From Globodera rostochiensis (taxonomy: Eukaryota > Nematoda > Chromadorea > Rhabditida > Heteroderidae), in the NCBI GenBank assembly GCA_018350325.1, contig JAEVLN010000009.1, forward strand, positions 2,602,459 to 2,666,458: 64,000 nucleotides of DNA, written 5' to 3'. The notes beneath the pieces were generated by a model. It was given only the letters and a program-made list of their open reading frames with translations. It was not told the origin of the DNA and searched no databases. The position numbers and the translations under genes are program-made. Positions 11,300 through 22,286 of the stretch are shown piece by piece (within the stretch, counting starts at the first letter, position 1; every line of letters starts with the position of its first letter).

Positions 11300-12176
11300 T
11301 AAACATTTTAACATTGTATTTGAACGGAATAATATAAACGAATAAAAGAAAATATGAACTGCAACAAAAAATGAAAGAAAAAATGAGTCGTCTAAATTAA
11401 ATAATAAATAAAATTCTAAATAATAATGGTTATCAAAAAAACAAAAAACTAAAACAAAAATTAAGCAAATTGCCCATACAATAACGCAGTTGTCTAATAA
11501 ATAAGAAAGGGACGTAATCAGCATAAATGCCAGATAAAAACAAAAATATAAAACAATTGCCTGACAAACAAATAATTGTGAATTGTGTTAACCGCGCGCG
11601 CAAGCAGGAATGCAACAAAGAGCTCCAGCTGGTCGAATTACGACGGAATAGCAGGACGCACGATTTTCACAATTTTTATAAGTTACCAATAAACCCAAAA
11701 AATTCTTTCTTTTTATGAGTGAATTATGCCTAGCTATTTTAAAAAATAACGTAGATTCATAGCAAAATACGAACAGCATTTATACACAAAATTACAAATA
11801 ATTTATCAAATGCATCAACTGGGTTAAAAACAAGTGGCTTTAGAAATGTAAAAATTAAACATAAATTTAAAATAATATATGAAAAAGTAAGCAAAAGACA
11901 GACAAATTAAATAACATTAATCAAAAACACAGAAATAAGTTGTTGAATCACAAATATATTATTTGAATATAACTGAAATTTCCATTATTTGGAATGAGTC
12001 TTTTTTTAATGTTCTTCATTCGGGAATCAGGGTGGTTCAATTTCGAAGTCAATTTCAATAATATGAATTGAATAAATAAAATAAAATAAAATGAAGATTT
12101 TTTAAAAGAATAATCTGTAAAGAATAAAACCAAACAATAAACATGCAAATAATTCAAATGTACAAATTTCTGTATA
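11300..12176 (+). repeat. Left arm of large inverted duplication, inner part
   Basis: Matches about 41200-41880 in inverse orientation at roughly 85% outside the GC-rich core. The core (11585-11670, with CGCGCGCGC) aligns poorly with its counterpart (41665-41755) although both are GC-rich and of like length. Open frames 11433-11618 minus and 41716-41904 plus are the same repeat in its two copies; they share ARARLT or RARLT and TII, but most codon differences change the residue, which does not indicate purifying selection. Confidence 0.8.
11527..11718 (+). other. 63-codon open frame across a GC-rich island
   Basis: Begins MPDKNKNIKQLPDKQ and includes VNRARKQECNKELQ. Unlike most open frames here it is rich in charged residues. 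The right-arm copy keeps VNRAR in the corresponding frame but has a stop a few codons before it and different residues after it. No family recognised. Confidence 0.15.
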
Positions 12177-13383
12177 CCGTATTTCCTTTAATAATAGACC
12201 CGGGTCTATTATTGTTCAACCCACCTCCAAAGGGGTCTATTATTAGAGGGGGGCCTACTAATTGAGGGGGGTCTATTATTGTTCAACCCTTTCTTTTAAG
12301 AGGTCTATTATTAGGGGGGGGGGGGTCTACTAATTGAGGGGGGTCTATTATTGTTCAACCTTTTTTGAAAAATTATTCAAAGAAATGTAAAAACTTGGCT
12401 TTTATTCACAAAAATTAAGCAATTTCCCAGTTTTCTTATTGATCAGCATCTTTTATAAATTTGATCGAAATGAGCATGGCTCAATGGCCTGACACGGTTT
12501 GGAAAATTTGTGGCAGTTGTGGGCACCGGAAGTGGGATTGTTGCACTAGCAACAGACCTTAGTTATAAATTTAAGACTTTTAGGAATGGTTTAGCATGTT
12601 CGAGGTTTACCAGTTTTTCTGAAGAGGTAGTCGAATCGTTTCCGGAATTCATATTTTAATAAATATTAACAAATAATAACTTATACAATTTGCGCTCTAT
12701 TTGTCCTGACATAAAAATAATGAATAGGTACAGTCATGGTCATATGTTTATGGTCAAATCTTGAGTCGCCAAATAAAGTTCCCAAAACAATTTGAATAAG
12801 TCTACCGGAATTAAACAAATGCATATTCTTGTAGCATTTTTTATGGGCTTTCAAATGATGTCATTCATTCTGCCAAAAAAATTCTTGATTTTTTTCGTTC
12901 TCGTGGGGCTCCGACCAAACATTAATTTTGTTCAATTTAAAATTCTGACCATAAACATATGACCACCAAAAAACTGGCTTAAGCGAGCAAAAATTAAAAA
13001 AAAAATCAAGAATTTTTTTGGCAGAATGAATGACATCATTTGAAAGCCCATAAAAAATGCTACAAGAATATGCATTTGTTTAATTCCGGTAGACTTATTC
13101 AAATTGTTTTGGGAACTTTATTTGGCGTCTTAAGATTTGACCATAAACATATGACCATGACTGTATGTAAATAGGAATAGGTAGGTATGTATGTAGGTAG
13201 TAACATTTTTAAGCGCCTATCTATAACATGGGCACTTTATGACCAAAAAGTTATGGGGGTCTATTATTAGGGGGGGTCTACTAATTGAGGGGGGTCTATT
13301 ATTGTTCAACCCCTCTCCAAAGGGGTCTATTATTAGAGGGGGGCCTACTAATTGAGGGGGGTCTATTATTAGAGGAAATACGG
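12177..13383. mobile_element. TA-flanked MITE-like element, family 1 copy 1
   Basis: Termini CCGTATTTCC and GGAAATACGG are perfect inverted repeats flanked by TA on both sides. Next to each end are several copies of a motif around GGGGTCTATTATT, some followed by GTTCAACCC, giving subterminal repeats in both orientations. No transposase frame is present. The right arm of the large duplication has no element at the equivalent place (near 41196-41201), which confirms the boundaries and shows insertion after duplication. The 433-bp nested element accounts for a third of its length. TA flanks would fit Tc1/mariner-type insertion, but the superfamily is not established. Confidence 0.85.
12731..13163. 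mobile_element. Nested Tc1/mariner-like MITE
   Basis: Inverted arms of about 170 bp begin CAGTCATGGTCATATG and end with its complement, flanked by TA at 12729-12730 and 13164-13165. CAGT ends with TA duplication are typical of Tc1/mariner-derived MITEs. The short loop (about 12905-12955) carries another piece of the terminal motif (GACCATAAACATATGACC). No coding capacity. It lies inside the larger element, so it inserted later. Confidence 0.88.
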
Positions 13384-13384
13384 T

Positions 13385-13660
13385 ATATTGCAATGAAATT
13401 CAAAGTTTAAATAAAGTTTAAAACTAGTTATTTGACATTTTTTTACAAAGAGGATTTAAATACAAGTAAAAACTGCAATATAATAGATAAATAACTATAA
13501 GGTGTATGTTTTTGGTGTTAATATTTAGATGTCTCATTTAAACAACCGCAATAATAAAATCTAATTTACAACCAACGACGATATCGAACATTTTATTAAA
13601 ACTAAAAACAAACTTCAAAATTAAATTTTTTTTTTGTATGATTCAAAATCGTTTTAAATT
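13385..13660 (+). repeat. Left arm of large inverted duplication, innermost part
   Basis: Continues the match to 40890-41195 in inverse orientation immediately beyond the transposon, including CAACCAACGACGATAT. Similarity is lost at about 13660, the inner breakpoint of the left arm. Confidence 0.78.
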
Positions 13661-14640
13661 AGCAGGGTTTCTTACATTTGTTGGGTGTTTAATTTAATTT
13701 ATTTTTATTGTTTTTTAATACAATAAAATCGTCGATTCGCGGTGCTGCATTCGTTCTTTTAAAAAGGTGAAATGGTGCTGGTACTCAAACTCGTGATCAG
13801 CTTGGGTCTTCACTGTGTAAATATGATTTAATTTGTTTATAATTTAAACCACTTCTTTTCAATTTATTAAATTGTTTTGCAATTGATTAGCACCAAACAC
13901 CTGTGATCAATGATACCCATAGAATTTTCAAACATTTTGTATTTCAACATATTCTTAAGAATAATTTTACAACTTATATGCAATTCATTAATCCATGCTT
14001 AAATAACGAAAAAGCTATTTTGTTTTGCAAAAACAAAACGAGTATTGATATCGCGCAACTTTATTAATTAAATTAATTTTAATCATGAAGGGCGACAAAA
14101 TGATTTAAAATTAAAGACAAAACGAATTGTACTTGTGATTAGACATCTGAAAATCTTTTATAAAAAATTTATTTATAAAATTAAGACATTAAAAACATAA
14201 TGCTTTTGCATAAAGTATTATTTTTTAAACTTTATGAAAACTGTACGAAACGACATATCTATTATAATAAACAAGCATTTGACTTCACAAGATGATAGCA
14301 TCTTCAGCATATTATTAAAAAACAATATTTTTCTATATTTGATATAAAAAAGCACACTCATTTTGTATTATATTTTTTTCATAAAAATCAATATGATGTT
14401 TTTGTAAGTTTTTAAATGTATTATTATTATTTGAACAAAATTTAATGCTTGAAGTCTTTGAGTTATTAATTAGACTAACTCATTATTTTTATATAAACGG
14501 TGTTTGTAAAAATGTCACTTCTTAACATTGGAGCTCACGAAAATGTTCGTTCGGATCAACCAATCCAAATGCTTTATAACTGTACGAAACGGTAGATATG
14601 CATTTTTTTTGAATAAGGCCATCCCATTATTTTGTTTCAG
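13661..14640. other. AT-rich stretch, minor repeats only
   Basis: No gene seen. The word AACTGTACGAAACG occurs at about 14238 and 14578 in similar surroundings, a small diverged direct repeat. A GC-richer patch with no readable family lies at 13735-13810. Confidence 0.5.
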
Positions 14641-15070
14641 ACTGACTACAAAAATTTTGTTTTCGTCAAATATTTATAAAATTAGATTTATCAATTTTTA
14701 AACTTTATTCCTTATTATCTTATCATTTTTAATTTACGTCTTAATATAGCGATTTTAATGTTTTCTGTTTGCCGCTCAATTTTGAAATAAGTTTTTTTTA
14801 TTCACTACCTTATACTTCTTCTCAAACATATCCAGATGAACATTTCAAAAACGAATATTCAAAATTCATCTTAAGATTTTAAATTTTATATTATTGTTAT
14901 CAAAAATTTTGTTTGCGTAAATATTTATAAAATTTTAGGTTTATCAATTTTTAAACTTTATTCATGAAGCTTAATATTATATTTTTATATTATCTTGTCA
15001 TTTTTAATTCTACGTCATAAAGATATTTTAGTGTTTTATGTTTGCCACTCAATATGGTGGCTAAAATAAG
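14641..15070. repeat. Diverged tandem duplication, about 150 bp
   Basis: 14649-14790 and 14905-15066 are direct copies, with shared words such as TTTATCAATTTTTAAACTTT, ATTATCTTGTCATTTTTAAT-like sequence and TTTGCCACTCAAT. Noncoding in all frames. Confidence 0.7.
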
Positions 15071-16570
15071 TAATTAATAATTACTATGTATTTTAAATAT
15101 TATTTTTTGTTGTTAGCATTTTTTCTATTTATTAAGAAAATGGTAAATTGTATGAAAATTTCAAAAACCTTGATTAATGATCTTTGTTAATTTATGTTAT
15201 GTCGTAGAATCTGTTGTGGTCGATAAAGAGAAATGTTTATTATTTTTTTTATAGAATTGATGTTTTTTCTGAGATAATTTAAAATATTATTTTGATTTGT
15301 GTTTGTAATGTTTTATTTTAATATATTTAAAAATTCGAATTTATTATTTCCAACGCTGACAGTTTGGATTATTTCGGGTATGCCTCCATCGCGTAGAAAA
15401 TTGTTCCAAATTTTTTATGTATGCTCGAATATAAAATAATCTTTATTTTAGATAGCAGCTTTTATACGTATATCTTAAAATAATAAATCATAACTAGCAA
15501 TCTTAATTTTTTAAAAATTTACCTTAAATTTATTTTTCTTCTGGGTTTACATAATAATTAAATTTTAACTTCCAGAAGGGGTATTAGGAACATTTATTAA
15601 GTGTGGTTGCAACATCAGTTTTAGTGCTGAGGCTTCGACCAGACGTTAATTATTAAATAGTTTTAATTTTCATTAGGCATATCATTTTTATTAAGCTAAT
15701 TAGTGTTTTATTATGCAATTCTCCGCATTTATTCATTGTATATTAATAAACAATTGAAATCTATCTTTATTTATTCGGATGACCCGCCAAGTCTATGGAC
15801 TTTTAACTTCTCTGACGTGACTACTTTATTAGTTGTTTATATTCATTAACTTCTCATATGTTACAAATAATAATTTTAAATAATTCCGAACCGAATGGGT
15901 CTGTGTATAGGTTTTTAAAACAAATTTAGCCTTAATTTAATAAAATGAATAAAGCTAAGCTAATTATAATTAAAAGAATATTTATTTAATATTTTTACAA
16001 AAAAGCAAGCATTGCTAAACTATTGTATTTGATAGAAAATACAACCAATCAAAATTATAAACTAAAAAGGTTACTGATTATACAAGTAAATTTTGCACAT
16101 TTTGTTAACATAAAAGTTATGAATCTTTTGTTGTGGAATTGATGGTTTAACGATATTTTGCGAATTAATGAATAATTATTTTATTAGAATGATTTCAAAT
16201 TTTTGGTTTATTTTACTTGGTATCCAGTCAACAATTATTTTTGTATTGTTTTTTTGTAGTCATTGGTCTTTTTCATTATATATGTAATTCTAGTTGTAAA
16301 GAAAAAACAATTGTCAAAAATTTAAAAATAAATAATTTATTAAATCGATTATAACAAGTTGATATATTTATTTATATTGATTGCCGGTACAAAAAAATAG
16401 CACGATCTAACAATTCTAGCTTGCAAAAGCCAAAAGTTCTAAGATATTGTCGAACGGTTAGGGTAAACTATTAAAAAAATTATAACAATACTTTTAATCA
16501 TAAAACTTTGATGAATGGGCCACAAGTGGTAAAAGAAACCTTTAAATTTCAAAATAAATGCGCGCTATTA
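15071..16570. other. AT-rich stretch with small GC islands, no gene recognised
   Basis: GC-richer patches at 15345-15410, 15600-15650 and 16385-16460. The last reads open for about 30 codons (around CRYKKIARSNNSSLQKPK) and ends at AGG|GTAAAC, a donor-like site, but nothing links it to another exon. Confidence 0.4.
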
Positions 16571-16684
16571 TTTTATTTATTGTTATCGTGATGTAAGTTT
16601 TTCCAAATACAATAATGAGAACTGGGTTTGTAATTTCGGCATGATTGCTGCACACATCACCATCTTCTTCAGTTATTTGACCGA
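16571..16684 (-). mobile_element. Retroelement-tail-like repeat, copy 1
   Basis: About 114 bp nearly identical to 17882-17998 in the same orientation. On the minus strand both copies run to a shared A-rich end (AACAATAAATAAAAT), while the other end differs between copies, as expected for 5'-truncated insertions of a LINE, SINE or Penelope-like element. The start ACTGAAGAAGATGGTGATG resembles the CTGAAGA-type tails of such elements. A 37-codon open frame crosses it (around GQITEEDGDVCSNHAEI); the copies differ there by one silent and one replacement change. Confidence 0.55.
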
Positions 16685-17290
16685 GTCTATGGAAATTAAA
16701 TACAATGTCAAACAGTGAATACCATGTTAATTTAAAACTCTAATCACATAAAATATTTTTCAAAAAATAGAATTATATTTGATTAAAACTAAAAAACGAC
16801 GATATATAACATTGAGAAAATAACTATAACAAAAATTGAGCGCTTTATTACATACATCGGTTGAACGATTGCGAACAAGAAATTTCTTTTAAATTACAAC
16901 AAGCATAAGTTTATTTAATAATTTTTTTTTGATTTTATTCCTTTATTTTTGCGTTCAAAAAACGCAAAAACGTTAGAAATATCGTAAAACTTGAAACTAT
17001 AGAAGAAAGTTGGTAAATATTTAAAATTAATTTAATTTAACGCCCAAGCTAAAAGTAATTAATAAATCAAAAGTCGCTCAGTACAAAACGAATATAATAA
17101 AATTTAATCAGTATATTTAACATCTTAACAATAACAAAGATTTAAGTTTGAAATGCAGCTAGGCATTAAAATAAAATTAAGTTAAATCAATTAGAATAAA
17201 AAAATAAAAAAGTAACTAAATAATGTACGATTAATGCATTAAAATGTATACATGATTGCAAAGGGCTTCTGTTTTTGATTTAAATATGTA

Positions 17291-17569
17291 ATGAGTGAAG
17301 CATTTAATTATTTTTGTCTTATATTTCTGCTAGTTATTCTAAAAGCCGATTTATTAAAATTAATCATAAATGTAAAGTTTACGATTAAGATGAATGCGGC
17401 ATTCAGCGGTAATGTTTCGAAAAAAGATAAAATATATAATTGTCTCAAAGTTTCTATTGACATAAAAGACAGAGTGTACAAGAACTCGCGCGCGAGGGGG
17501 ATGAAGAACATGATGATTAAAGACTTGGACCACAAGACGTATATGGCACACCAATTAAAGATTAAATGA
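17291..17569 (+). other. 92-codon open frame, function unknown
   Basis: An N-terminal hydrophobic stretch (about residues 8-33) precedes a basic, charged part (KNSRARGMKNMMIKDLDHK). Longest forward frame of the region, but a 102-codon frame lies on the other strand over the same bases, and length alone is within reach of chance. The DNA just downstream (about 17604-17624) repeats at 35543-35562 (AAGACAAGCTCATTGGGT). No family recognised. Confidence 0.15.
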
Positions 17570-17881
17570 AAATTGTACTTGTCTGAAAAAATAGTTACAT
17601 TAAAAGACAAGCTCATTGGGTGGAGCGTAGTTCATGTCCGGAAAACGGCCGATTTAGGAAATTGTTTGTCTCTAAATATAAAAGGTAACTAATATAGAAA
17701 ATAAATTAAGCAATTTAAGAAATATAAAAAAATTATAATTTAAATCAGCTTGGCATAATATTAGATAAGAAATGTTGCATCGCGGTCTTGTTTTATCTTA
17801 TTTTTAATCGAATTTCGTCATTATACTTAAAGTTTCTTTCACATGTGAATTCAGAAAATAATACTTATTTACATTTATTTT

Positions 17882-17998
17882 TTATTTTATTTATTGTTAT
17901 TGTGATGTAAGTTTTTTCAAATACAATAATGAGAACTGGGTTTGTAATTTCGGCATGATTGCTGCACACATCACCATCTTCTTCAGTTATTTGACCGT
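17882..17998 (-). mobile_element. Retroelement-tail-like repeat, copy 2
   Basis: Direct near-identical copy of 16571-16684, 1.3 kb away, sharing the A-rich end on the minus strand and differing at the other border. The high identity, far above that of other repeats in this window, points to recent insertion or recent local duplication. Confidence 0.55.
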
Positions 17999-18804
17999 TG
18001 TTACATTCGATAACAAAATTATATTTTTGTGATTAATTTGTATTTTATTATTATGCAATTAACAAAAGAATGACCCACGAATTGCCTATTATAAAAAAAG
18101 GTGTGCTGAATCGACTGAACGTTTCACTGCTTTTTCATTTCAAGCCTAAAAGTAAAGTTGAAATATATAAAAAACAAATGACCCCATCTTCCAAAATAAA
18201 ATTAATTACTTATAAAAGGTTTAATATTTGCACAGCTTCAACGCAGCAGAAAATTACTATTATATGTTACAAATATTTGGACGATTAATTTAGAATTGAT
18301 ATTTAAGTTTTGGATAAGTCTTAAAATAGTTCTGATGGAATGATTTCATACGCATAAACAAAAATGAAATAAAATATTTTTTAATTACGAAAAACATTAC
18401 ATTCAAGCGAGGAGCGGACAATAATATAACCCAATTAAAAGAAAGAAAGAAATTTGAATAAACTATTTAATTCTACGATTTCACAATAAAAACCTTGAGC
18501 CTGCGATTTTTGCTTTAAATAAAATTACCAAAAATAATTTTTGGTTTTCAAAATAAATAAAAAAACTTGGAGACACGCTAAAAATAACATTAATTATAAA
18601 TAAACTTGTAAACAAAATACTATATTTAATTAACAATTGTTTAAAAACGTTAATGGCTTGTCTGTTGGCTAAAATAAAATTTAAAAATATAATTGGGAAT
18701 TTTGAACTAACAAATAATAGAATATAAACAAATACCTTAACAATATAAATAAAAATTATTGCAATTTCCAAACAAAAAATCATTTACAATCAAAGACACA
18801 ATGA

Positions 18805-18927
18805 TTGGAAATATTGCTAGTGGAAGTATCACATATCTCTGATCGGCCACGAGACAACCAGGCGGCAGGTAACCTTGCCGAGTCTGCCAGAAGAATGAAT
18901 GCAAAACAAAAAATTGCCCAGATTTAA
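18805..18927 (+). other. Candidate exon in GC-rich island
   Basis: A 40-codon open stretch includes VEVSHISDRPRDNQAAG and ESARRMNAKQKIAQI, a charged, soluble-protein-like composition unusual for this window. Acceptor-like TTGCTAG precedes 18821 and a donor-like CAG|GTAACC lies at 18868/18869, which would frame a 48-bp exon. No start codon opens the frame and no family is recognised. Confidence 0.2.
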
Positions 18928-20017
18928 AGTGAAATAAATTTCTGAATTTTAAATAACATTTATATATTTAAAATATAAATAATAAAATGCATAAAATTTT
19001 AATAATATTTTTTTAACAACATTATCTAATTGTTCAAAAACATTAAAATAAACAAAACCTAAACTAGTTAATATCATAATAAAATATTTTTGCTTGTTCT
19101 TTATAAATGTTTATGGTTGTGGAATTAATATTTGTAGGCTATATTTTATGCACAATGATAATTAGCTAAATATATGATAAAGCTTTCAATAGCTGTAAGG
19201 ACCTATCCGACTTGGAAAATCAGACAGCAAACACCGGGCAGTTAAGACCTGTTTCAAAAAAAAATATTATCCATCGGAAACATGTTTATGAAAATGTACA
19301 ACATAGCCCTCATGGAGTAATTTAAAATAAATATATAATGGGTTGCAGAATGGCAAAAGTGGTGAGGCATGTGGAAATAATATTGATACGTAAAAAAATC
19401 ATTTGCTGCATTTGCGAGCAAATTTTCGAGTAGCAATTCAACAAAAAAATAAAAATTATAAGATACCATATCATGATTATGGAAATTATTTTTAAATAAT
19501 CTAATTAGTTGACCTTAATAGAGAAGTAAAAATATTTGGTATATTAAAAAGATATTATTTATTTTACTTAAAGAGTAAACATTAAAACATTTATTATAAT
19601 CAAATTAGCCTTAATAAAGTTGTCACAATCGAGGCCCACTGAAAAAGACACAAGAAGACGATAAAAACAACGCAGAACGGGAGGCAAATGATAAGAGGTT
19701 AAAAAATATTCAATATTAAAAAAAATAGGTTTAAACACGGTCGGTAAAATCGAAATGGCAAACAAATAGACAGGGAGTTTAATTGAATCATCAAAAGTTA
19801 TTCAAATATTTAATATTATTTTAAACTTTATTTTTATGTGGCGAACCTTTAAAGAATATGGCCGTAAAAATAATAAATAATAATAATAGCAATGAGTTAA
19901 TATACAAACAAGCGTGAAAAGCCAGCTTAAATACTAAACTGATTTGTATGTAAATATTAAATATTATTCCACTATTTTCAAGCGTTCAAACGATTGTTAT
20001 ATTTAAAATAAAAAAAC
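18928..20017. other. AT-rich stretch with one GC-richer island
   Basis: At 19170-19325 the plus strand is open for 51 codons (including KDLSDLENQTANTGQL) around a small GC-rich patch; about a fortieth to a hundredth of stop-free runs reach this length by chance, so many are expected in 64 kb. Other open frames (19254-19469 and 19568-19765 minus) look like AT-rich noise. Confidence 0.4.
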
Positions 20018-20193
20018 TAGTGTAGCACGGGACCGGGACTTTTGGGAAGTGACTGGGACTAATTTAATTCCTGGCAAAAAAACCGGGATCACTCGAACGT
20101 TTTGGAAAAAACCAGGACCATTTATAACGGAGCTTGAAAAAACCAGGACTAAATTTCAAACCATAGTACTGGTCCCGGTCCCGTGATACTTTA
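20018..20193. mobile_element. Short hAT-like MITE
   Basis: The 176-bp unit starts TAGTG, ends CTTTA (TAAAG on the other strand), both fitting the YARNG rule of hAT ends, and carries imperfect inverted arms with CACGGGACCGGGAC. Further ACCAGGAC and ACCGGGA words are repeated inside in both orientations. Flanking octamers AAAAAAAC and GGAATAAC match at five of eight places, a possible decayed 8-bp duplication. Confidence 0.6.
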
Positions 20194-20858
20194 GGAATAA
20201 CCGTAATAAAGTTCTGTACTTGTATTATATTCCTGAAATTAATAATATTACCATTGTTTTACCCATTGATTAATTTACATAACATATATTATTATTTTAA
20301 GCATTTTCTATTTATGAAATTTATTAAAATTTAAACTAAAATCCTTATGGTTTTTTTAATAAATGACAACCGATCGTTAATTTACTAAAGCTTCATTAAG
20401 TATTTTTTATACGAATTAGACCATATTTGTTTGTAGTTGGACGCAACTGCGTCTCTGATTTTTTTTTTGCTCTCAAACTTGATTAACCCAAACCATTCAA
20501 AGCACATTTGCGCATTTATTTGTTTTGTATTGTTTTTCTAAACAATTTATTAATGTTGTTTTGTTTATTCGCTTCCCTATCCATTTAATGCTATGCCCTT
20601 TTTTTCATGCTTAAGAAACTTTTTTTCGTATTTCATATAGCAAAAAAGGTTGTTTTTTAGTTTTATTGACTTTTTAATATTAAATTTTTTTTTGATTTAA
20701 AATTTAAATATCGTTTTATTATATTATAAAAGGTGGGAGGAGGCATTTGCCTAAAAACCTATCCCTGTATGTCAACATTTTACCAAATTCTTTATTCTTG
20801 CATCTGTAATTAATTTACTATTTAGATGGAAACATTGATTTTTGAATAAATGTTTAAA

Positions 20859-20978
20859 ATGACTAAAGAAGGTGCTGTGTTGGCGTCCCCATTGATTTTT
20901 CCTTGCGGGGCGCAAAGCATTCGCTCTTCACAATTTGTGGCCAATTGGTCGTGTCGTCCGATTTTTTTAATCCTTTAA
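20859..20978 (+). other. 39-codon open frame in GC-rich island
   Basis: ATG-initiated, beginning MTKEGAVLASPLIFPCGAQS. The island (20865-20965) is clearly richer in GC than its surroundings. No splice donor within the frame stands out, no family recognised, and no second copy was found in the window. Confidence 0.18.
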
Positions 20979-22200
20979 ATTAAAAGTTATGGTCTAAAAA
21001 ACACCACAAAAAAGTTTTTGAAAAAGGATTTAAAGTTGAAAATCCCTAAATATAAAATGTATCCATAAAAAGTAAAACCAAGTTATTGTATAATTAATAT
21101 AATTTTAGGAAAAGGTGTACATTATGTCATATGCTACAATTACCATTATGATTTATTTAATTAAATATTGAAATATATTAACTGTGACAGTTCAAGTACA
21201 CACATAAATGTATGAATAACTTCGTTTCCTAAATAATATCACTGAGGAAAGACGATTAAATCAGTACAAAAATAATATTACAATTACTAAAATGTTGATC
21301 CGAATCAATCGGGTGTCTTATGTGTAACAATAAATAACATTGAATGAATTTAATGCCAAAAAAGTCAAACATTACAGACGCTTAAAAGTGGCATTTGCTT
21401 TTAAAATCTAAATTTAATTTAAGAATACGATTCAAAAATTACACATTTATTTTAATATGTTAGGCGATTAAAATAAAAGAAGAAATTTTAATTAAAATGA
21501 AGATATTTTTTTAGTGGCTGATGCGTTAACACAATTTATTAACTGGTGGCAACATAACCAAGTTAAATAATTATTAATGTATTTTTTGCGAACTTGATAC
21601 GATTGAAGGTTAATTACATTTATTCAACTGTTTAAATAAAACAAGAATGATAGTGTTTAAAAAAATTGATAAAAAAATTATTTTATAATAAAATAAAATA
21701 AAACTGTGCAGCCAACATAAAAAAATTAAAGCAAATTTCCCATTTAATAAATAAATAATTGCTCAACTAAGATAAATCGACCAAAGCAAAATGTAAGTGA
21801 AAAAAAGGCATAAAAATATATGAACTCATTAATAAATATTTCATAAGTAATTTTTCTTTTAATAAAAAAATTCTAAAATTTCAAAGAAAAAACGCTAAAA
21901 AATTAACAAATAAAATGTTATCTCAATACTCTTTGAAACAATAAACAAAAAATTTTGACGTCATATAATTTTCAATTTAGCATTAATAAAAACCACATAA
22001 TCTATGAAACATGAATGAATGGTGGTGAAGTACCCGCTTTATCTAAAGTAGAAAAAAAATAAGTTTGCTTAATAAAGAGGGAAAATCAATTATTAAAAAC
22101 CTTTTCAGAAAAAAATAAATGTATCGTATAAATTAAAATAAAATATTTAAGCAAATGAAAATCTATTTTAAGTCCCATTTCTAAAAATATAATATCTAAA
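20979..22200. other. AT-rich stretch, nothing recognised
   Basis: No long frames, inverted repeats or RNA-like signals seen. Confidence 0.5.
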
Positions 22201-22211
22201 GCTTTTCACAG

Positions 22212-22286
22212 TTGGCCTTCAACACGACAATGGAACTCATTAGTAATGATATCTTTTGCGGCATGAAAATGGGTTTATTAACTTAA
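22212..22286 (+). other. Candidate terminal exon
   Basis: Directly after the acceptor-like AGCTTTTCACAG (to 22211) a frame of 24 codons runs LAFNTTMELISNDIFCG to a TAA. Coding is speculative; the sequence is a GC-richer island like the others. Confidence 0.15.

Noticed and set aside
17308..17616. 102-codon minus-strand open frame
   Set aside because: It overlaps the plus-strand 92-codon frame base for base and is rich in F, I, L, N and S, as random AT-rich DNA would be.
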